Below are positions 8,161 to 20,466 of a DNA stretch of 64,000 bases, piece by piece; position 1 is the first letter of the stretch; each line of letters opens with the position of its first letter. The notes beneath the pieces were generated by a model. The model made no database searches and was not told the DNA's origin. It saw only the letters and a program-made list of their open reading frames with translations. Source of the DNA: Oleiagrimonas soli (GTDB taxonomy: Bacteria > Pseudomonadota > Gammaproteobacteria > Xanthomonadales > Rhodanobacteraceae). Made by a program: the position numbers and the translations under genes. Where the stretch lies: assembly GCF_000761445.1 (NCBI RefSeq), contig NZ_KN196470.1:484149-548148 (forward strand), read 5' to 3'.

Positions 8161-9744
8161 TCAGTGGCGGAAGTGGCGCATGCCGGTGAACACCATCGCC
8201 ATGCCGTGTTCGTCGGCGGCGGCGATGACTTCCTCGTCGCGACGCGAACCGCCCGGCTGGATCACCGCGCGGATGCCCGCCTCGGCGGCGGCGTCGATGC
8301 CGTCGCGGAACGGGAAGAAGGCGTCGGAGGCCATCACGCTGCCGGGCACGTCGAGGCCGGCGTCGGCGGCCTTGATGGCGGCGATGCGCGCCGAGATCAC
8401 GCGGCTCATCTGACCGGCGCCGATGCCGATGGTCTGGCCCTGGCGGGCGTAGACGATGGCGTTCGACTTCACGTACATCGCCACGTGCCAGGCGAACAGC
8501 AGGTCGCGCAGTTCCTCGGCGTCGGGCACGCGCTGGCTGACCACCTTCAGGTCGTCGGCCAGCAGGGTGTCGCGGTCGCTGTCCTGCACCAGCAGGCCGC
8601 CGGCGACGCGCTTGTAGTCCAGCGTGGCGTCCGGCTGCTCCGGCCACGCACCGGTGTCCAGCACGCGCACGTTGGGCTTGTCGGCGAACACGGCCAGGGT
8701 GTCGGCCGGGATGTGCGGCGCCAGCACCACTTCGACGAACTGGCGCTCGACGATCATGCGCGCGGTGTCGGCGTCCAGCGGCTGGTTGAAGGCGATGATG
8801 CCGCCGAAGGCCGAGGTCGCGTCGCAGGCGTGCGCGCGGTCGTAGGCTTCGGCGATGTTCGCGCCCAGCGCCACGCCGCACGGGTTGGCGTGCTTGACGA
8901 TGACGCAGGCCGGCACGTTCTGGAACGCCTTCACGCATTCCAGCGCCGCGTCGGCGTCGGCGATGTTGTTGTAGGACAGCTCCTTGCCCGCCAGGATCTG
9001 CGCGTTGGCGACGATGCCCTGCGTCGGCGCATCGTGTTCGACGTACAGCGCGCCGCCCTGGTGCGGGTTCTCGCCGTAGCGCAGCGTGGCCTTGCGCTGC
9101 AGCGCCAGATGCAGGGTCGGCGCGAACGGGCCTTCCTCGTCTTCGCCGGCGTGCGAACCGAGCCAGTCGGCGATCATGCCGTCGTATTGCGCGGCGTGAG
9201 CGAAGGCCTTGGCCGCCAGGCGGCGACGCAGGGCGATGCTGGTGCCGCCGTGCTCGTGCAGGGTCTGGATGACCTCGGCGTAGTCGGCCGGGTCGACCAC
9301 CACCAGCACGCGGTCATGGTTCTTGGCCGCCGCGCGCAGCATCGCCGGGCCGCCGATGTCGATGTTCTCGATGGCCTCGTCCAGCGTGCAGTCCGGGCGC
9401 GCCACGGTCTGCGCGAACGGGTACAGGTTCACCACCAGCAGGTCGATCGGCTCGATGCCGTGCTCGCTCATCACCGCATCGTCGGTGCGGCGACGGCCCA
9501 GCAGACCGCCGTGGATCTTCGGGTGCAGCGTCTTGACGCGACCGTCCATGATCTCCGGAAAACCGGTGATCTCGCTGACGCCGCGCACCGGCAGATGCGC
9601 TTCGCGCAGGGCGCGCGCGCTGCCGCCGGTGGAGATCAGTTCGACGCCCAGCTTGTCCAGGCCGCTGGCCAGGTCGGCCAGGCCTTGCTTGTTCGAGACG
9701 CTCAGCAGCGCGCGTCGGACCGGGGTCAGGGTTGCATCGAACAT
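8161..9744 (-). CDS. purH: Bifunctional AICAR formyltransferase / IMP cyclohydrolase
   Basis: A 527-residue enzyme catalysing the last two steps of de novo purine synthesis: formylation of AICAR by 10-formyl-THF and cyclisation of FAICAR to IMP. The N-terminal MGS-like cyclohydrolase domain (about 1-150) shows [15 protein letters not shown] and [12 protein letters not shown], plus [17 protein letters not shown]. The C-terminal transformylase has [14 protein letters not shown] and the catalytic [11 protein letters not shown]ys-His pair. It ends [14 protein letters not shown], as PurH proteins do. Length is standard (E. coli 529). It is the downstream gene of fis in this block, with a 250-base gap that contains an inverted repeat. 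Confidence 0.97.
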   Translation of the reverse strand: MFDATLTPVRRALLSVSNKQGLADLASGLDKLGVELISTGGSARALREAHLPVRGVSEITGFPEIMDGRVKTLHPKIHGGLLGRRRTDDAVMSEHGIEPIDLLVVNLYPFAQTVARPDCTLDEAIENIDIGGPAMLRAAAKNHDRVLVVVDPADYAEVIQTLHEHGGTSIALRRRLAAKAFAHAAQYDGMIADWLGSHAGEDEEGPFAPTLHLALQRKATLRYGENPHQGGALYVEHDAPTQGIVANAQILAGKELSYNNIADADAALECVKAFQNVPACVIVKHANPCGVALGANIAEAYDRAHACDATSAFGGIIAFNQPLDADTARMIVERQFVEVVLAPHIPADTLAVFADKPNVRVLDTGAWPEQPDATLDYKRVAGGLLVQDSDRDTLLADDLKVVSQRVPDAEELRDLLFAWHVAMYVKSNAIVYARQGQTIGIGAGQMSRVISARIAAIKAADAGLDVPGSVMASDAFFPFRDGIDAAAEAGIRAVIQPGGSRRDEEVIAAADEHGMAMVFTGMRHFRH

Positions 9745-9799
9745 GGTCGGGCCTTGGTGCGGAAAAGCGGAAGTATAGCCGCTGCGGACACCGGGCCGA

Positions 9800-9828
9800 A
9801 CCGCTTGTGACGGATCGCCACAAGCGGT
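9800..9828. promoter_or_regulatory. Perfect 10-bp inverted repeat upstream of purH
   Basis: ACCGCTTGTG (9800-9809) and CACAAGCGGT (9819-9828) are exact reverse complements separated by nine bases. They lie 55 bases upstream of the purH start. There is no T run on either side, so an operator or leader hairpin is more likely than a terminator. It does not match the E. coli PurR box. Confidence 0.45.
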
Positions 9829-9991
9829 GCGTCACGGGTGCGCCCTGTAGGTATGGGTGCATCCGATGGGGTGGCCGACCCGCGTGAGCACGGTTTTTCC
9901 GCGCCGAGGCGGTGGCGGTCGTCAGAGGATCGAGAAGGTTGCGGAGTGAGCGCGTGCAGTGCGCGAGCGGGCGCTCGGGCAGGACGACGGC

Positions 9992-10279
9992 CTACAGCAG
10001 GCCGTGTGCGGCGAGTTTCTTGCGCAGGGTGGCGCGGTTGATGCCGAGGGCGGCCGCGGCGCGGCTCTGGTTGTTGTCGTGGAAGTCCATGACTTCGCGC
10101 AGCAGCGGCGCTTCGACTTCGCGGATGACCAGGGCGAACAGGCCGTCGTCGCAGGGCGTGTCGCCGATGTCCACCAGGTAGCGGCGCACGGTCTGGCTGA
10201 CGCATTCACTGAGTGCACTGCGACCGACTGCGGTCTCGTCGACTCCGTTGCGAGGCATTCGGACGGCGTTGGCGTGCAT
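9992..10279 (-). CDS. fis: Fis family DNA-binding protein
   Basis: A 95-residue protein of the size and layout of the nucleoid protein Fis (98 in E. coli). The last 45 residues form the dimer helix and helix-turn-helix: VMDFHDNNQSRAAAALGIN followed by RATLRKKL, the signature of Fis-type domains. The N-terminal part (CVSQTVRRYLVDIGD) matches the Fis beta-hairpin arm region only loosely. It bends DNA and modulates growth-phase transcription in relatives. Other candidate starts exist (M at residue 8), but the length is right from 10279. It is oriented with purH downstream and the DUF3426 gene upstream. Confidence 0.85.
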   Translation of the reverse strand: MHANAVRMPRNGVDETAVGRSALSECVSQTVRRYLVDIGDTPCDDGLFALVIREVEAPLLREVMDFHDNNQSRAAAALGINRATLRKKLAAHGLL

Positions 10280-10473
10280 GTTCCCCAGGATGCTCCGTGT
10301 GCGGCGGCTGCGAGGCGCCGGTTCTTGTTCGTTGGTTCATGGACATGCGCATGGCCATGTCGGCAATCCGGCCGGTGGCGTGCGCAAGAACGTGCAGTCT
10401 ACTCGGCGGGCGTCTTATTTTGTAGCGCGACAGCGCACGGATGCGTCTTCGAGCCGCCGTATCGCGGCGCGTG

Positions 10474-11277
10474 TCACTGGAAGGCGAACTCGAAGGCGAC
10501 GGCTTTCTTGCCCGGATCGCGCACCTCGAACACCAGCGACGCGCTGGCTCCTGCGGCCAGTCCGGCGGCGCGCGCGGCGGGGTCGTCGAGGTAGTCCGCG
10601 GGACGGAAACGACGCATCGCGATGCGGTTGCCGTCCAGGTCGGACAGCGTGATCGCGACCACCGGATACGGCTGCGTGAACGCGGCGTCGTTGCGCACGG
10701 TGGCGCTGATGATCAGCGCGCCGGGCACGGACGGGTGCGGACGCACGTCGCGCGAGACCAGTTCCAGCTTGTCCAGGTCGGCGACCGGCGGCAGCGTGCA
10801 ACCTAGCCAGCCGCACACCGTCTGCAACCAGGGACGCGTGTTCGGATTCGCGGTCAGCGGGCGGCGCTCGGCCCAGACCAGCTGCACCGCCAGCGCCAGC
10901 GCCAGCGCGCCGCAGACCGCGATCCAGCGTCCGACGCGATGGCTGCGTTGCGGCAGCCGCTGCAGGCGCGCGAAGGAAGGCATGCCGGGTGGCGTATCGG
11001 CGGCCGGCTCGGGGTCGGGCGCATGCGCGAACAGCGGCGCCTGCACGGCATCCTCGGGGCCGGCGCGCACCACGCTCATCATCAGCACCGGCGGCGCCGG
11101 GCTGGACGGGTGCACCGGCAGCGTCTCGTAGGTTTCCTCGGGCAGCTGCTCGGTCAGCGTCGGCAGGCAGTCGAAGGTGGCGCCGCACTTGCCGCAGGCC
11201 ACGGTGCCATGCGCCTGCGCGACGGTTTCGGCGTCGAACGAGAAGACGGTCAGGCATTCGGGGCACTGGGCGTACAT
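10474..11277 (-). CDS. Zinc-ribbon and DUF3426 membrane protein
   Basis: A 267-residue protein. Residues 1-40 are an MJ0042-type zinc ribbon with two CxxC knuckles, CPEC and CGKC. A Pro/Ala-rich linker follows, then one transmembrane helix (near IAVCGALALALAVQLVW) and a C-terminal DUF3426 domain of about 130 residues with ISATVRNDAAFTQPYPVVAI and the LSDLDGNRIAMRRF motif. The architecture suggests a cytoplasmic metal-binding head joined to a periplasmic domain. The function is not known. It lies between prmA and fis on the same strand, a conserved position in xanthomonads. Confidence 0.8.
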   Translation of the reverse strand: MYAQCPECLTVFSFDAETVAQAHGTVACGKCGATFDCLPTLTEQLPEETYETLPVHPSSPAPPVLMMSVVRAGPEDAVQAPLFAHAPDPEPAADTPPGMPSFARLQRLPQRSHRVGRWIAVCGALALALAVQLVWAERRPLTANPNTRPWLQTVCGWLGCTLPPVADLDKLELVSRDVRPHPSVPGALIISATVRNDAAFTQPYPVVAITLSDLDGNRIAMRRFRPADYLDDPAARAAGLAAGASASLVFEVRDPGKKAVAFEFAFQ

Positions 11278-11316
11278 GAGTGCGATTGTATGCCAAGCCG
11301 CGGCGCGGTCGGCGGA

Positions 11317-12216
11317 TCAGGCGCGACGGCGGCCGTCGATGCGGATCCAGTCCTCGCGCTGCTGCGTGCGCAGGTTCTCGAACCACGGTGCGTAGCGCTC
11401 CAGCAATTCGTGCTGCTGGCCATCGAGGATGCCGGACAGGGCGAACGGCGCGCCGGGCTTGACCAGCGCGGCGAAACGCTCGGCCAGTTCGCCCAGCGGG
11501 CCGGCGAGGATGTTGGCGACGAACACGTCGGCCGGCGCGTCTGGCGCATCCTCGGGAAGATGGACGTCCAGACGGCCGCCGACGCCGTTGCGCTCGGCGT
11601 TGTCGCGGGTCGCGGTCAGCGCCTGCGGGTCGTTGTCCACGCCCAGCGCGTGCGCCGCGCCGAGCTTCAGCGCGGCGATGGCGAGCACGCCGGAGCCGCA
11701 GCCGTAATCGGTCACGCCGACGCCGTCGAGGTCGAGGCCGTCCAGCCATTCCAGGCACAGCGCGGTGGTCGGATGGGTGCCGGTGCCGAAGGCCAGACCG
11801 GGGTCCAGGCGCACCACCACGGCGTCGGGTTCGTCGAACGCCTCGTCGTTCCACGGCACGATCCACAACCGGCGACCGAAGCGCATCGGCTTGAACTGGT
11901 CCATCCAGGCGCGCTCCCAGTCCTGGTCGGCGACCTCGCGGAAGTCCAGCTGCGACGGCTGCAGTTCCGGCAGCGCCTCGCGCAGCGCGGCGGCGAGCTG
12001 ACTGCGGTCGGCGTCGTCCTCGAACAGCGCGGTCAGCACCACGCGGTTCCACAGCGGCGTCTGGTCCACGCCGGGCTCGAAGATGGCGCGTTCGTCCGGG
12101 GTTTCGGCGTCGGCGTCCTGCAGGGTGACCGACAGCGCGCCGAGTGCTTCCAGCGCGTCCTCGCAGTCGGGCTGGCGGTCGGCGGGCAGGGTCAGGGAAA
12201 GTTCGAGCCAGGGCAT
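11317..12216 (-). CDS. prmA: Ribosomal protein L11 methyltransferase
   Basis: A 299-residue SAM-dependent enzyme that trimethylates several amino groups of ribosomal protein L11. The N-terminal substrate-recognition domain (about 1-60) opens MPWLELSLTLPADRQP. The Rossmann methyltransferase domain has TGTHPTTALCLEWLDG and motif I VTDYGCGSGVLAIAALKLGA, then VFVANILAGPL, which contains the characteristic NILA motif. Length matches E. coli PrmA (293). It shares the strand with accC upstream and the zinc-ribbon gene downstream. Confidence 0.95.
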   Translation of the reverse strand: MPWLELSLTLPADRQPDCEDALEALGALSVTLQDADAETPDERAIFEPGVDQTPLWNRVVLTALFEDDADRSQLAAALREALPELQPSQLDFREVADQDWERAWMDQFKPMRFGRRLWIVPWNDEAFDEPDAVVVRLDPGLAFGTGTHPTTALCLEWLDGLDLDGVGVTDYGCGSGVLAIAALKLGAAHALGVDNDPQALTATRDNAERNGVGGRLDVHLPEDAPDAPADVFVANILAGPLGELAERFAALVKPGAPFALSGILDGQQHELLERYAPWFENLRTQQREDWIRIDGRRRA

Positions 12217-12265
12217 GGTGAGGGCCGCAGATAGAGGGCGCTGCAGTACGCAGGGCCGGAAGGTG

Positions 12266-12294
12266 GAACGCCGCCCGTGTGCGGGGCGGCGTTC
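12266..12294 (-). terminator. Strong hairpin between accC and prmA
   Basis: An 11-bp perfect stem, GAACGCCGCCC (12266-12276) with GGGCGGCGTTC (12284-12294), and a 7-base loop. There is no clean T run, so termination may be partial or it may be a processing or stability element at the end of accC. Confidence 0.45.
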
Positions 12295-12324
12295 GGTTCG
12301 TTGCGCAGACGCCGCGGTCGACGC

Positions 12325-13692
<1,368 letters not shown>

Positions 13693-13709
13693 GGCGCGTT
13701 CCCGGCGGT

Positions 13710-14174
13710 TCAGGCGATCACGAACATGGGTTCGTCGAATTCGACCGGCTGGCCGTTCTCGACCAGGATGGCGACCACGGTGCCGTCGTTGTCGGCCTCG
13801 ATCTGGTTGAACATCTTCATGGCTTCGATGATGCCCAGGGTCTCGCCGGCCTTGACCTTCTGGCCGACCTTGACGAACGGGTCGGCGCCCGGCGTGGAGG
13901 CGGCGTAGAAGGTGCCGACCATCGGCGCCTTGACCTGATGACCGGCCGGCACGTCGCTGGCGGCCGCTTCGGCGGGCGCGGCGGCAGGCTGGGCTGCAGT
14001 GGGCGCGGCGGCCGGAGCGACCGGCGCGGGAGCGACGGGTGCGGCGGCCACGGCCACGCCGCCGGCGGGCACGCGCGACAGGCGGACGACTTCCTCGCCT
14101 TCCTTGATCTCCAGTTCGGAGAGGTTGGATTCCTCAAGCAGGTCGATCAGTTTCTTGATCTTGCGCAGATCCAT
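13710..14174 (-). CDS. accB: Biotin carboxyl carrier protein of acetyl-CoA carboxylase
   Basis: A 154-residue carrier. The start [16 protein letters not shown] is the canonical AccB N-terminus and fixes the ATG at 14174; an upstream in-frame ATG at 14219 would add 15 unrelated residues and overlap aroQ. A flexible Ala/Pro linker (about residues 45-75) leads to the biotinyl domain, with the biotinylated lysine in [12 protein letters not shown]. It partners with AccC next to it. The carboxyltransferase genes are not in the window. Confidence 0.96.
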   Translation of the reverse strand: MDLRKIKKLIDLLEESNLSELEIKEGEEVVRLSRVPAGGVAVAAAPVAPAPVAPAAAPTAAQPAAAPAEAAASDVPAGHQVKAPMVGTFYAASTPGADPFVKVGQKVKAGETLGIIEAMKMFNQIEADNDGTVVAILVENGQPVEFDEPMFVIA

Positions 14175-14208
14175 GGGATGAACCTTGTCAGCAGTAAAGT
14201 CGAAGGGA

Positions 14209-14649
14209 TCAGCCGGCAAGCCGTGCGAACACGGCCTCCAGCGCCAGCCGGTAGCTGTCGGGGCCGAAGCCCGCGATCACGCCGACGGCCAGGTCGGAAA
14301 AATACGAGTGGCGGCGGAACGCCTCGCGCGCATGCAGGTTGGACAGGTGCACTTCGACGAAATCGATTTGCACCGCGGCGAGGGCGTCGCGCAGGGCCAC
14401 GCTGGTGTGGGTGAACGCGGCCGGGTTGATCACGATGGCGTCCACGCCTTCGTCGCGCGCCTGGTGGATGCGGGCGATCAATTCGTGTTCGGCGTTGGAC
14501 TGGAACCAGGCCAGTTCGTGCCCGGCCGCTTCGGCCTGCGCGGCCAGGGCCGCGTTGATCTCGGCCAGGCTGCGCGTGCCGTAGCGCTCGGGTTCGCGCA
14601 CGCCGAGCAGATTCAGGTTGGGGCCGTGCAGGGCAAGAATCTTGGCCAC
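14209..14649 (-). CDS. aroQ: Type II 3-dehydroquinate dehydratase
   Basis: A 146-residue dehydratase of the shikimate pathway (3-dehydroquinate to 3-dehydroshikimate); the type II enzyme is a dodecamer. It has [14 protein letters not shown], the catalytic tyrosine loop GVREPERYG, the [17 protein letters not shown] stretch and the [18 protein letters not shown] region with the catalytic His. Both plausible starts are GTG (14661 or 14649), with no strong Shine-Dalgarno site for either. I prefer 14649 because the family begins directly with (M)AKIL. It is first in the aroQ-accB-accC cluster, a common arrangement. Confidence 0.93.
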   Translation of the reverse strand: MAKILALHGPNLNLLGVREPERYGTRSLAEINAALAAQAEAAGHELAWFQSNAEHELIARIHQARDEGVDAIVINPAAFTHTSVALRDALAAVQIDFVEVHLSNLHAREAFRRHSYFSDLAVGVIAGFGPDSYRLALEAVFARLAG

Positions 14650-14923
14650 GTGGCAATTCACTGGACGCGATGGCTATCGCCGAAGGCGCAAGTGTGCGCG
14701 CGCGGATTCAAATTGTCCAGTTCGGCGTAGTTCGGCGACGTTCTTTGACGTTCGCGTCACAAATTCCTAACCCGAGACGCCTTGGTGGGCCGAAATGAGG
14801 TTGGGGCGCAGGTAAGCGAGTTTGTGGGGCGGATGGCGGGTCGTTGGCGGCGCGATCGCTGCGCGATCCCGGCGATGTGTCCGTGGCCTGTCGTGTGCGG
14901 GGCGTCAGCAGGCAGAAAGCCGC

Positions 14924-15538
14924 CTAGCGCAGCCACTGCGTCAGTTGCTCGGCTTTCAGCGGCCCGAGGTGCGTGCGCGCGATACGACCGTTGCGGTCGA
15001 CCAGTACGCTGAACGGCAGCGCCAGCCGCGTATTGCCGAGCACGGCACGCGGGTCGGGCTTGGCGTCTTCGCCAAGCAGGGTCGGGTAGTTCAGCGGGTG
15101 CTGCGCAAGGAAGGCGCGCACGGCCTGCGGATCGTCCATCGCGATGCCGACGATCTGCGCATGACCGGCCCGGTCGCGCTGTGCGGCGACCAGTGCCGGC
15201 ATTTCCTTGCGGCATGGGATGCACCAGGTCGCCCAGAAGTTGATCAGCAGCGGGCGACCCTTCCACTGCGCCAGCGCCTGCGGGTGGCCGTCGGCGTCGG
15301 GAAGCGTCCAGGCCGGCAAGGCGTCGCCGGGCTCGTGCACGTTCACGCCGGGCGGCGGCGCTGGCGCGGTGACCGACAGCAACCGCTGCGCGATCCCCTG
15401 GCCCATGCGCGTGGACATCAGGCGATCCAGCAGTTTCGGCGGTACGCCGTATTCGTAGACGTACGCGCCGAACAGGCCGAAGCCGACCACGACGGCCAGC
15501 AGCACGATGCCCAGCGAGGCGCGTCGGCCGCGCTTCAT
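14924..15538 (-). CDS. TlpA/ResA-type periplasmic thioredoxin-fold reductase
   Basis: A 204-residue protein anchored by an N-terminal membrane segment (about residues 9-28, GIVLLAVVVGFGLFGAYVY), followed by a linker and a thioredoxin-like domain of the TlpA/AhpC-Redoxin type. The active site is WCIPC in NFWATWCIPCRKEMPAL. Such proteins keep cysteines reduced in the periplasm, for example for cytochrome c maturation, receiving electrons from DsbD. It lies four bases downstream of dsbD on the same strand, which supports that partnership. The exact client cannot be told from sequence. Confidence 0.88.
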   Translation of the reverse strand: MKRGRRASLGIVLLAVVVGFGLFGAYVYEYGVPPKLLDRLMSTRMGQGIAQRLLSVTAPAPPPGVNVHEPGDALPAWTLPDADGHPQALAQWKGRPLLINFWATWCIPCRKEMPALVAAQRDRAGHAQIVGIAMDDPQAVRAFLAQHPLNYPTLLGEDAKPDPRAVLGNTRLALPFSVLVDRNGRIARTHLGPLKAEQLTQWLR

Positions 15539-15542
15539 GGTC

Positions 15543-17750
15543 TTACTGGTTCGCCTTTTCGATGGCGTTGCGCACGATGCCGGCGGTCAGCACCGACGGC
15601 AGCTTCACGCCGTCCTTGCCATCCTTGCCGAATACCACGTAGACCGGCACGCCCGGCGAATTCCAGCGCTTGAGGAACGCGGTGATGTCCGGGTTCTCGT
15701 TGGTCCAGTCACCCTTCATGTAGACGGTGCCGGTGCGCTTGAGCAGGGTGCGGAAAGCGTCGGTGTCGAGCACCGTGTGCTCGTTGGCCTTGCAGGTGAT
15801 GCACCAGTCGGCGGTCATGTCGACGAACACCGGCGTGCCCTGCTTGCGCAGTTCGGCCAGCTTGGCCGGCGTGAAGGCGACCACGCCTTCGGACGCTTGG
15901 GCCGACACCGGCGGCACGCTGTGGATCAACGCCAGCGGTGCCAGCGCGATCAGCAGCAGCGCACCGGCCAGCACCTTGCTGGGCACGCCGCGATGGCGGC
16001 TGCGCTCGCCCCACCACAATGCCAGCGCCAGCAGCACCGCGCCGACCAGCAGCAGGCCGACGCCATCGGCGCCGCGCTGGTTGGCCAGCACCCAGGCCAG
16101 CCACGCCGCGGTCAGGTACAGCGGGAAGGCCAGCACTTGCTTGAGCGTCTCCATCCACGCGCCCGGCTTGGGCAGCCAGGCGCCCAGCTTCGGGAAGTAG
16201 CCGATCAGCAGGAACGGTAGCGCCAGGCCCAGGCCGAGCACCAGGAACACCAGCAAGGCCGAGTACCACGGCGCGGCAAAGGCGTAGGCCAGCGCCGCGC
16301 CCATCGCCGGTGCCGTGCACGGACTGGCCACCACCACCGCCAGCACGCCGGTGAAGAAGTCGCCGGACAGGCCGGACTTCATCGTCAGCGACTGCCCGGT
16401 GCCGGCCAGTCCGGCGCCGAAGTGCACCACGCCCGAATAGCTCAGGCCCATCGCCAGCAGGATGTAGACCAGCGTGCCGACGAACACCGGCTGCTGGAGC
16501 TGGAAGCCCCAGCCCGAGGCCATGCCGGCTTGGCGCAGCGCGATCACGGCGAGGCCGACCACGGCGAAGCTCAGCAGCACGCCGGCGGCATAGGCCAGCG
16601 CGCGATGGCGCGCCACCTTCGGTCCCTCGCGGCCCTCGACCAGGCTGACCGCCTTCAGCGACAGCACCGGCAGCACGCAAGGCATCAGGTTCAGCAGCAG
16701 GCCGCCGCCCAGCGCCAGCAGCAGGATGAAAAGCAGCGATTGCGACATGGCGTCGTTCGCGGGTGCCGCGCTGGCGGAAGCGGCGTCCGTGGCGGCAGCG
16801 TTGCCACCGGCGGCCGGCGGCAGCGCGACGTCGACGGTGCGCGTCATCACCGGATAGCAGATGCCGTTCTCCAGGCAGCCCTGGAACTGCGCCTGCAGCT
16901 TCACCTGGTCGGCGCTGCCGCGCGTCACCGGCACCGGCACCTCGACCTGGTCGAAGTAGACGATGCTGTCGCCGCTGTACTTGTCGTGATAGGCCACGCC
17001 GTTCGGCCACTGCGGCTTGCCCAGCGATGCGCCGTCCGCGTCGAGCAGGCGCAGTTCGGTCTTGTCGCGGTACAGGTAGTAACCCTTGGGCATGCTCCAG
17101 CGCAGCAGCAGGGTGTTGGGCGCGGTGGCGATGGCCTCGAAGCGGAAGGCCTGCTCGGCCGGCAGGGCGTCGCTGCCGGCGGCATTGCCGCTGCTCTGGT
17201 CGAGCGTGGCGCTGCCGTTCTTGCCGATCGTGGCCAGCAGATCGCTGCTGCCGGAAGCGCCTGTCGTCGCGGTGGCGTTCGCGCCGCCGGCGGGCAGCGC
17301 CACGGTCAGCGTCTTGGGGTAGGGCGGGTAGCAGATCTTCGGATCGACTTCGTGGCAGCCCTGCATCTTCACGGTGAGCGTCAGCTGGGTCGCGCTCGCA
17401 TCCTTGAGCGTGTAGGGCAGCGTGGCGTCGATGGAATGATGGTAGATCTCGATGTCGCCGAGGTATTCGTCGTGTTCCTTCAGCCCGTCGGGCAGCTTGA
17501 GCGTGCCCAGCGTGCCCGCGCCGTCGTCGATCTTGGCCGAGATGCGGCTGCGGTAGAGGTAGTAATCGGGCGCGATGGTCCAGTGCAGCTGGATCGTGCC
17601 CGGCGTGGTCACCTTGGCGGTGACCTGGTACGCCTGCTCGACGGGCAGCAGGCCGTCGACTTCCTGCGCGGCCAGCGGCGGCGCCAGCGCGGTCAGGGCC
17701 AGCAGGCCGGTCAGCAGCAGAAGGGCGGTGCGGCGGAACAATCGGGACAT
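15543..17750 (-). CDS. dsbD: Thiol:disulfide interchange protein DsbD
   Basis: A 735-residue inner-membrane reductase that carries electrons from cytoplasmic thioredoxin to periplasmic DsbC/TlpA-type proteins. The ATG at 17750 gives a clean signal peptide (MSRLFRRTALLLLTGLLALT); longer in-frame starts run into cutA. The N-terminal region holds two DsbD alpha-like domains, each with a cysteine pair (CHEVDPKICYPP and CLENGICYP), which suggests a duplicated N-terminal domain. The central membrane domain has MPCVLPVLSLK and ASPCTAPAMG, the two catalytic cysteines. The C-terminal thioredoxin domain has DWCITCK. Length is longer than E. coli DsbD (565), consistent with the extra domain. Confidence 0.93.
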   Translation of the reverse strand: MSRLFRRTALLLLTGLLALTALAPPLAAQEVDGLLPVEQAYQVTAKVTTPGTIQLHWTIAPDYYLYRSRISAKIDDGAGTLGTLKLPDGLKEHDEYLGDIEIYHHSIDATLPYTLKDASATQLTLTVKMQGCHEVDPKICYPPYPKTLTVALPAGGANATATTGASGSSDLLATIGKNGSATLDQSSGNAAGSDALPAEQAFRFEAIATAPNTLLLRWSMPKGYYLYRDKTELRLLDADGASLGKPQWPNGVAYHDKYSGDSIVYFDQVEVPVPVTRGSADQVKLQAQFQGCLENGICYPVMTRTVDVALPPAAGGNAAATDAASASAAPANDAMSQSLLFILLLALGGGLLLNLMPCVLPVLSLKAVSLVEGREGPKVARHRALAYAAGVLLSFAVVGLAVIALRQAGMASGWGFQLQQPVFVGTLVYILLAMGLSYSGVVHFGAGLAGTGQSLTMKSGLSGDFFTGVLAVVVASPCTAPAMGAALAYAFAAPWYSALLVFLVLGLGLALPFLLIGYFPKLGAWLPKPGAWMETLKQVLAFPLYLTAAWLAWVLANQRGADGVGLLLVGAVLLALALWWGERSRHRGVPSKVLAGALLLIALAPLALIHSVPPVSAQASEGVVAFTPAKLAELRKQGTPVFVDMTADWCITCKANEHTVLDTDAFRTLLKRTGTVYMKGDWTNENPDITAFLKRWNSPGVPVYVVFGKDGKDGVKLPSVLTAGIVRNAIEKANQ

Positions 17751-17806
17751 CGGGGACTCCGGTCCGCGCAGGCGGCGCGGGCTCGTGTGCGGTGTTGAGA
17801 CAACCA

Positions 17807-18151
17807 TTATGACCGTGCGTGCGGCCGATCGCTTACACGGACGCTGCCGCGCAGCCAGTCGAGGTAGGCTGGCAGGCCGTCGGCGATGTCCAGCGCGATC
17901 AGCTCGGGGACCTCGTACGGATGCAGTTCCAGCAGGCGGGCCTGCAGCGGCGCAAGCGCTGCGGCGGTGGTCTTGATCAGCAACAGCACTTCGGCGTCTT
18001 CCTGCACCTCGCCTTCCCAGTGGTAGGTCGAGATGAGTCCGGGCACGCGGCTGACGCAGGCGGCCAGGCGCTCGCCGACCAGGGCGCGGGCGATCCGCGT
18101 TGCGGCGGTCTCGTCGGGACAGGTGCACAGCAGCAGGCGGGCGTCGGTCAT
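17807..18151 (-). CDS. cutA: CutA1 divalent-cation tolerance protein
   Basis: A 114-residue trimeric protein related to PII. It has LLLCTCPDETAATRIARALV, ERLAACVSRVPGLISTYHW and the C-terminal HPYEVPELIALDI block, all diagnostic for CutA1. It is associated with copper and divalent-metal tolerance in E. coli, although its biochemical role is unsettled. It is upstream of dsbD on the same strand, 56 bases away, and divergent from groES; the cutA-dsbD pairing is also seen in E. coli. Confidence 0.95.
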   Translation of the reverse strand: MTDARLLLCTCPDETAATRIARALVGERLAACVSRVPGLISTYHWEGEVQEDAEVLLLIKTTAAALAPLQARLLELHPYEVPELIALDIADGLPAYLDWLRGSVRVSDRPHARS

Positions 18152-18229
18152 GGCGGTGATGGGCGTGGGCGTCAGGCCAGTCTACGCAGCCGCGGCGTGC
18201 GCGTGCAGGGGACTTTTTTCACGGTAGCC

Positions 18230-18258
18230 CTTGAAAGCGACGCGCAGGTCCTCCATCT
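18230..18258 (+). promoter_or_regulatory. Sigma-32-type heat-shock promoter of groESL
   Basis: CTTGAAA at 18230-18236 and CTCCATCT at 18251-18258, separated by 14 bases, match the RpoH consensus CTTGAAA-N13/14-CCCCATNT with one mismatch in the -10. It lies about 125 bases upstream of the groES start. Confidence 0.75.
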
Positions 18259-18280
18259 GGCGGGACAGGGCGGCGCGGTC

Positions 18281-18309
18281 TTCAAAACGGAGTCGGCTGC
18301 CGCTAAAAT
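18281..18309 (+). promoter_or_regulatory. Sigma-70-type promoter of groESL
   Basis: TTCAAA (18281-18286), a 17-base spacer, and TAAAAT (18304-18309). The predicted start near 18316 falls inside the CIRCE operator, the usual geometry for HrcA repression. Confidence 0.7.
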
Positions 18310-18335
18310 TGGCACTCACCACCACCGAGTGCTAG
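18309..18335 (+). promoter_or_regulatory. CIRCE operator (HrcA binding site)
   Basis: TTGGCACTC (18309-18317), nine bases, GAGTGCTAG (18327-18335). The consensus is TTAGCACTC-N9-GAGTGCTAA, so each arm differs at one position. HrcA should repress groESL here at normal temperature; hrcA itself is not in the window. Confidence 0.92.
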
Positions 18336-18382
18336 CAAGGTGGTGAAAAATTCTTCAACATCAACTATTTGGTGGAAACGTC

Positions 18383-18676
18383 ATGAGCAAACTGCGTCCG
18401 CTGCACGACCGCGTGATCGTCAAGCGCCTGGAAGAGGAGAAGGTCTCCGCAGGCGGCATCGTCATTCCCGATTCGGCCACCGAAAAGCCGATCCGCGGCG
18501 AAGTGCTGGCCGCCGGCGACGGCAAGATCCTCGACGACGGCAAGGTCCGTCCGATGGCGGTCAAGGTCGGCGACAAGGTCCTGTTCGGCAAGTACTCGGG
18601 CACCGAGGTCAAGGTCGAGGGCGAGGAACTGCTGGTCCTGCGCGAAGACGACATCGTGGCGGTGATCGAAGGCTGA
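18383..18676 (+). CDS. groES: Co-chaperonin GroES
   Basis: A 97-residue Hsp10 that caps the GroEL ring. It begins [19 protein letters not shown], contains the mobile-loop segment [18 protein letters not shown] and ends [12 protein letters not shown]. Length is exactly typical. It is the first gene of the operon, 110 bases before groEL. Regulation by sigma-32 and HrcA is indicated by sites upstream. The leader between promoter and start is short, so the heat-shock control appears transcriptional. Confidence 0.98.
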   Translation: MSKLRPLHDRVIVKRLEEEKVSAGGIVIPDSATEKPIRGEVLAAGDGKILDDGKVRPMAVKVGDKVLFGKYSGTEVKVEGEELLVLREDDIVAVIEG

Positions 18677-18780
18677 TCCGCTTCCGGTCCGGCGCCGCAT
18701 TCCCATGCCGCGCGCCGACCGACGCGGGCCGCTTCCGGCACCCCTCCGAATCCCATTCCCTGATTACCGAAAAAGGTTGA

Positions 18781-20439
<1,659 letters not shown>

Positions 20440-20466
20440 GCCCGGTCATTCCCGACCTGCAACACG

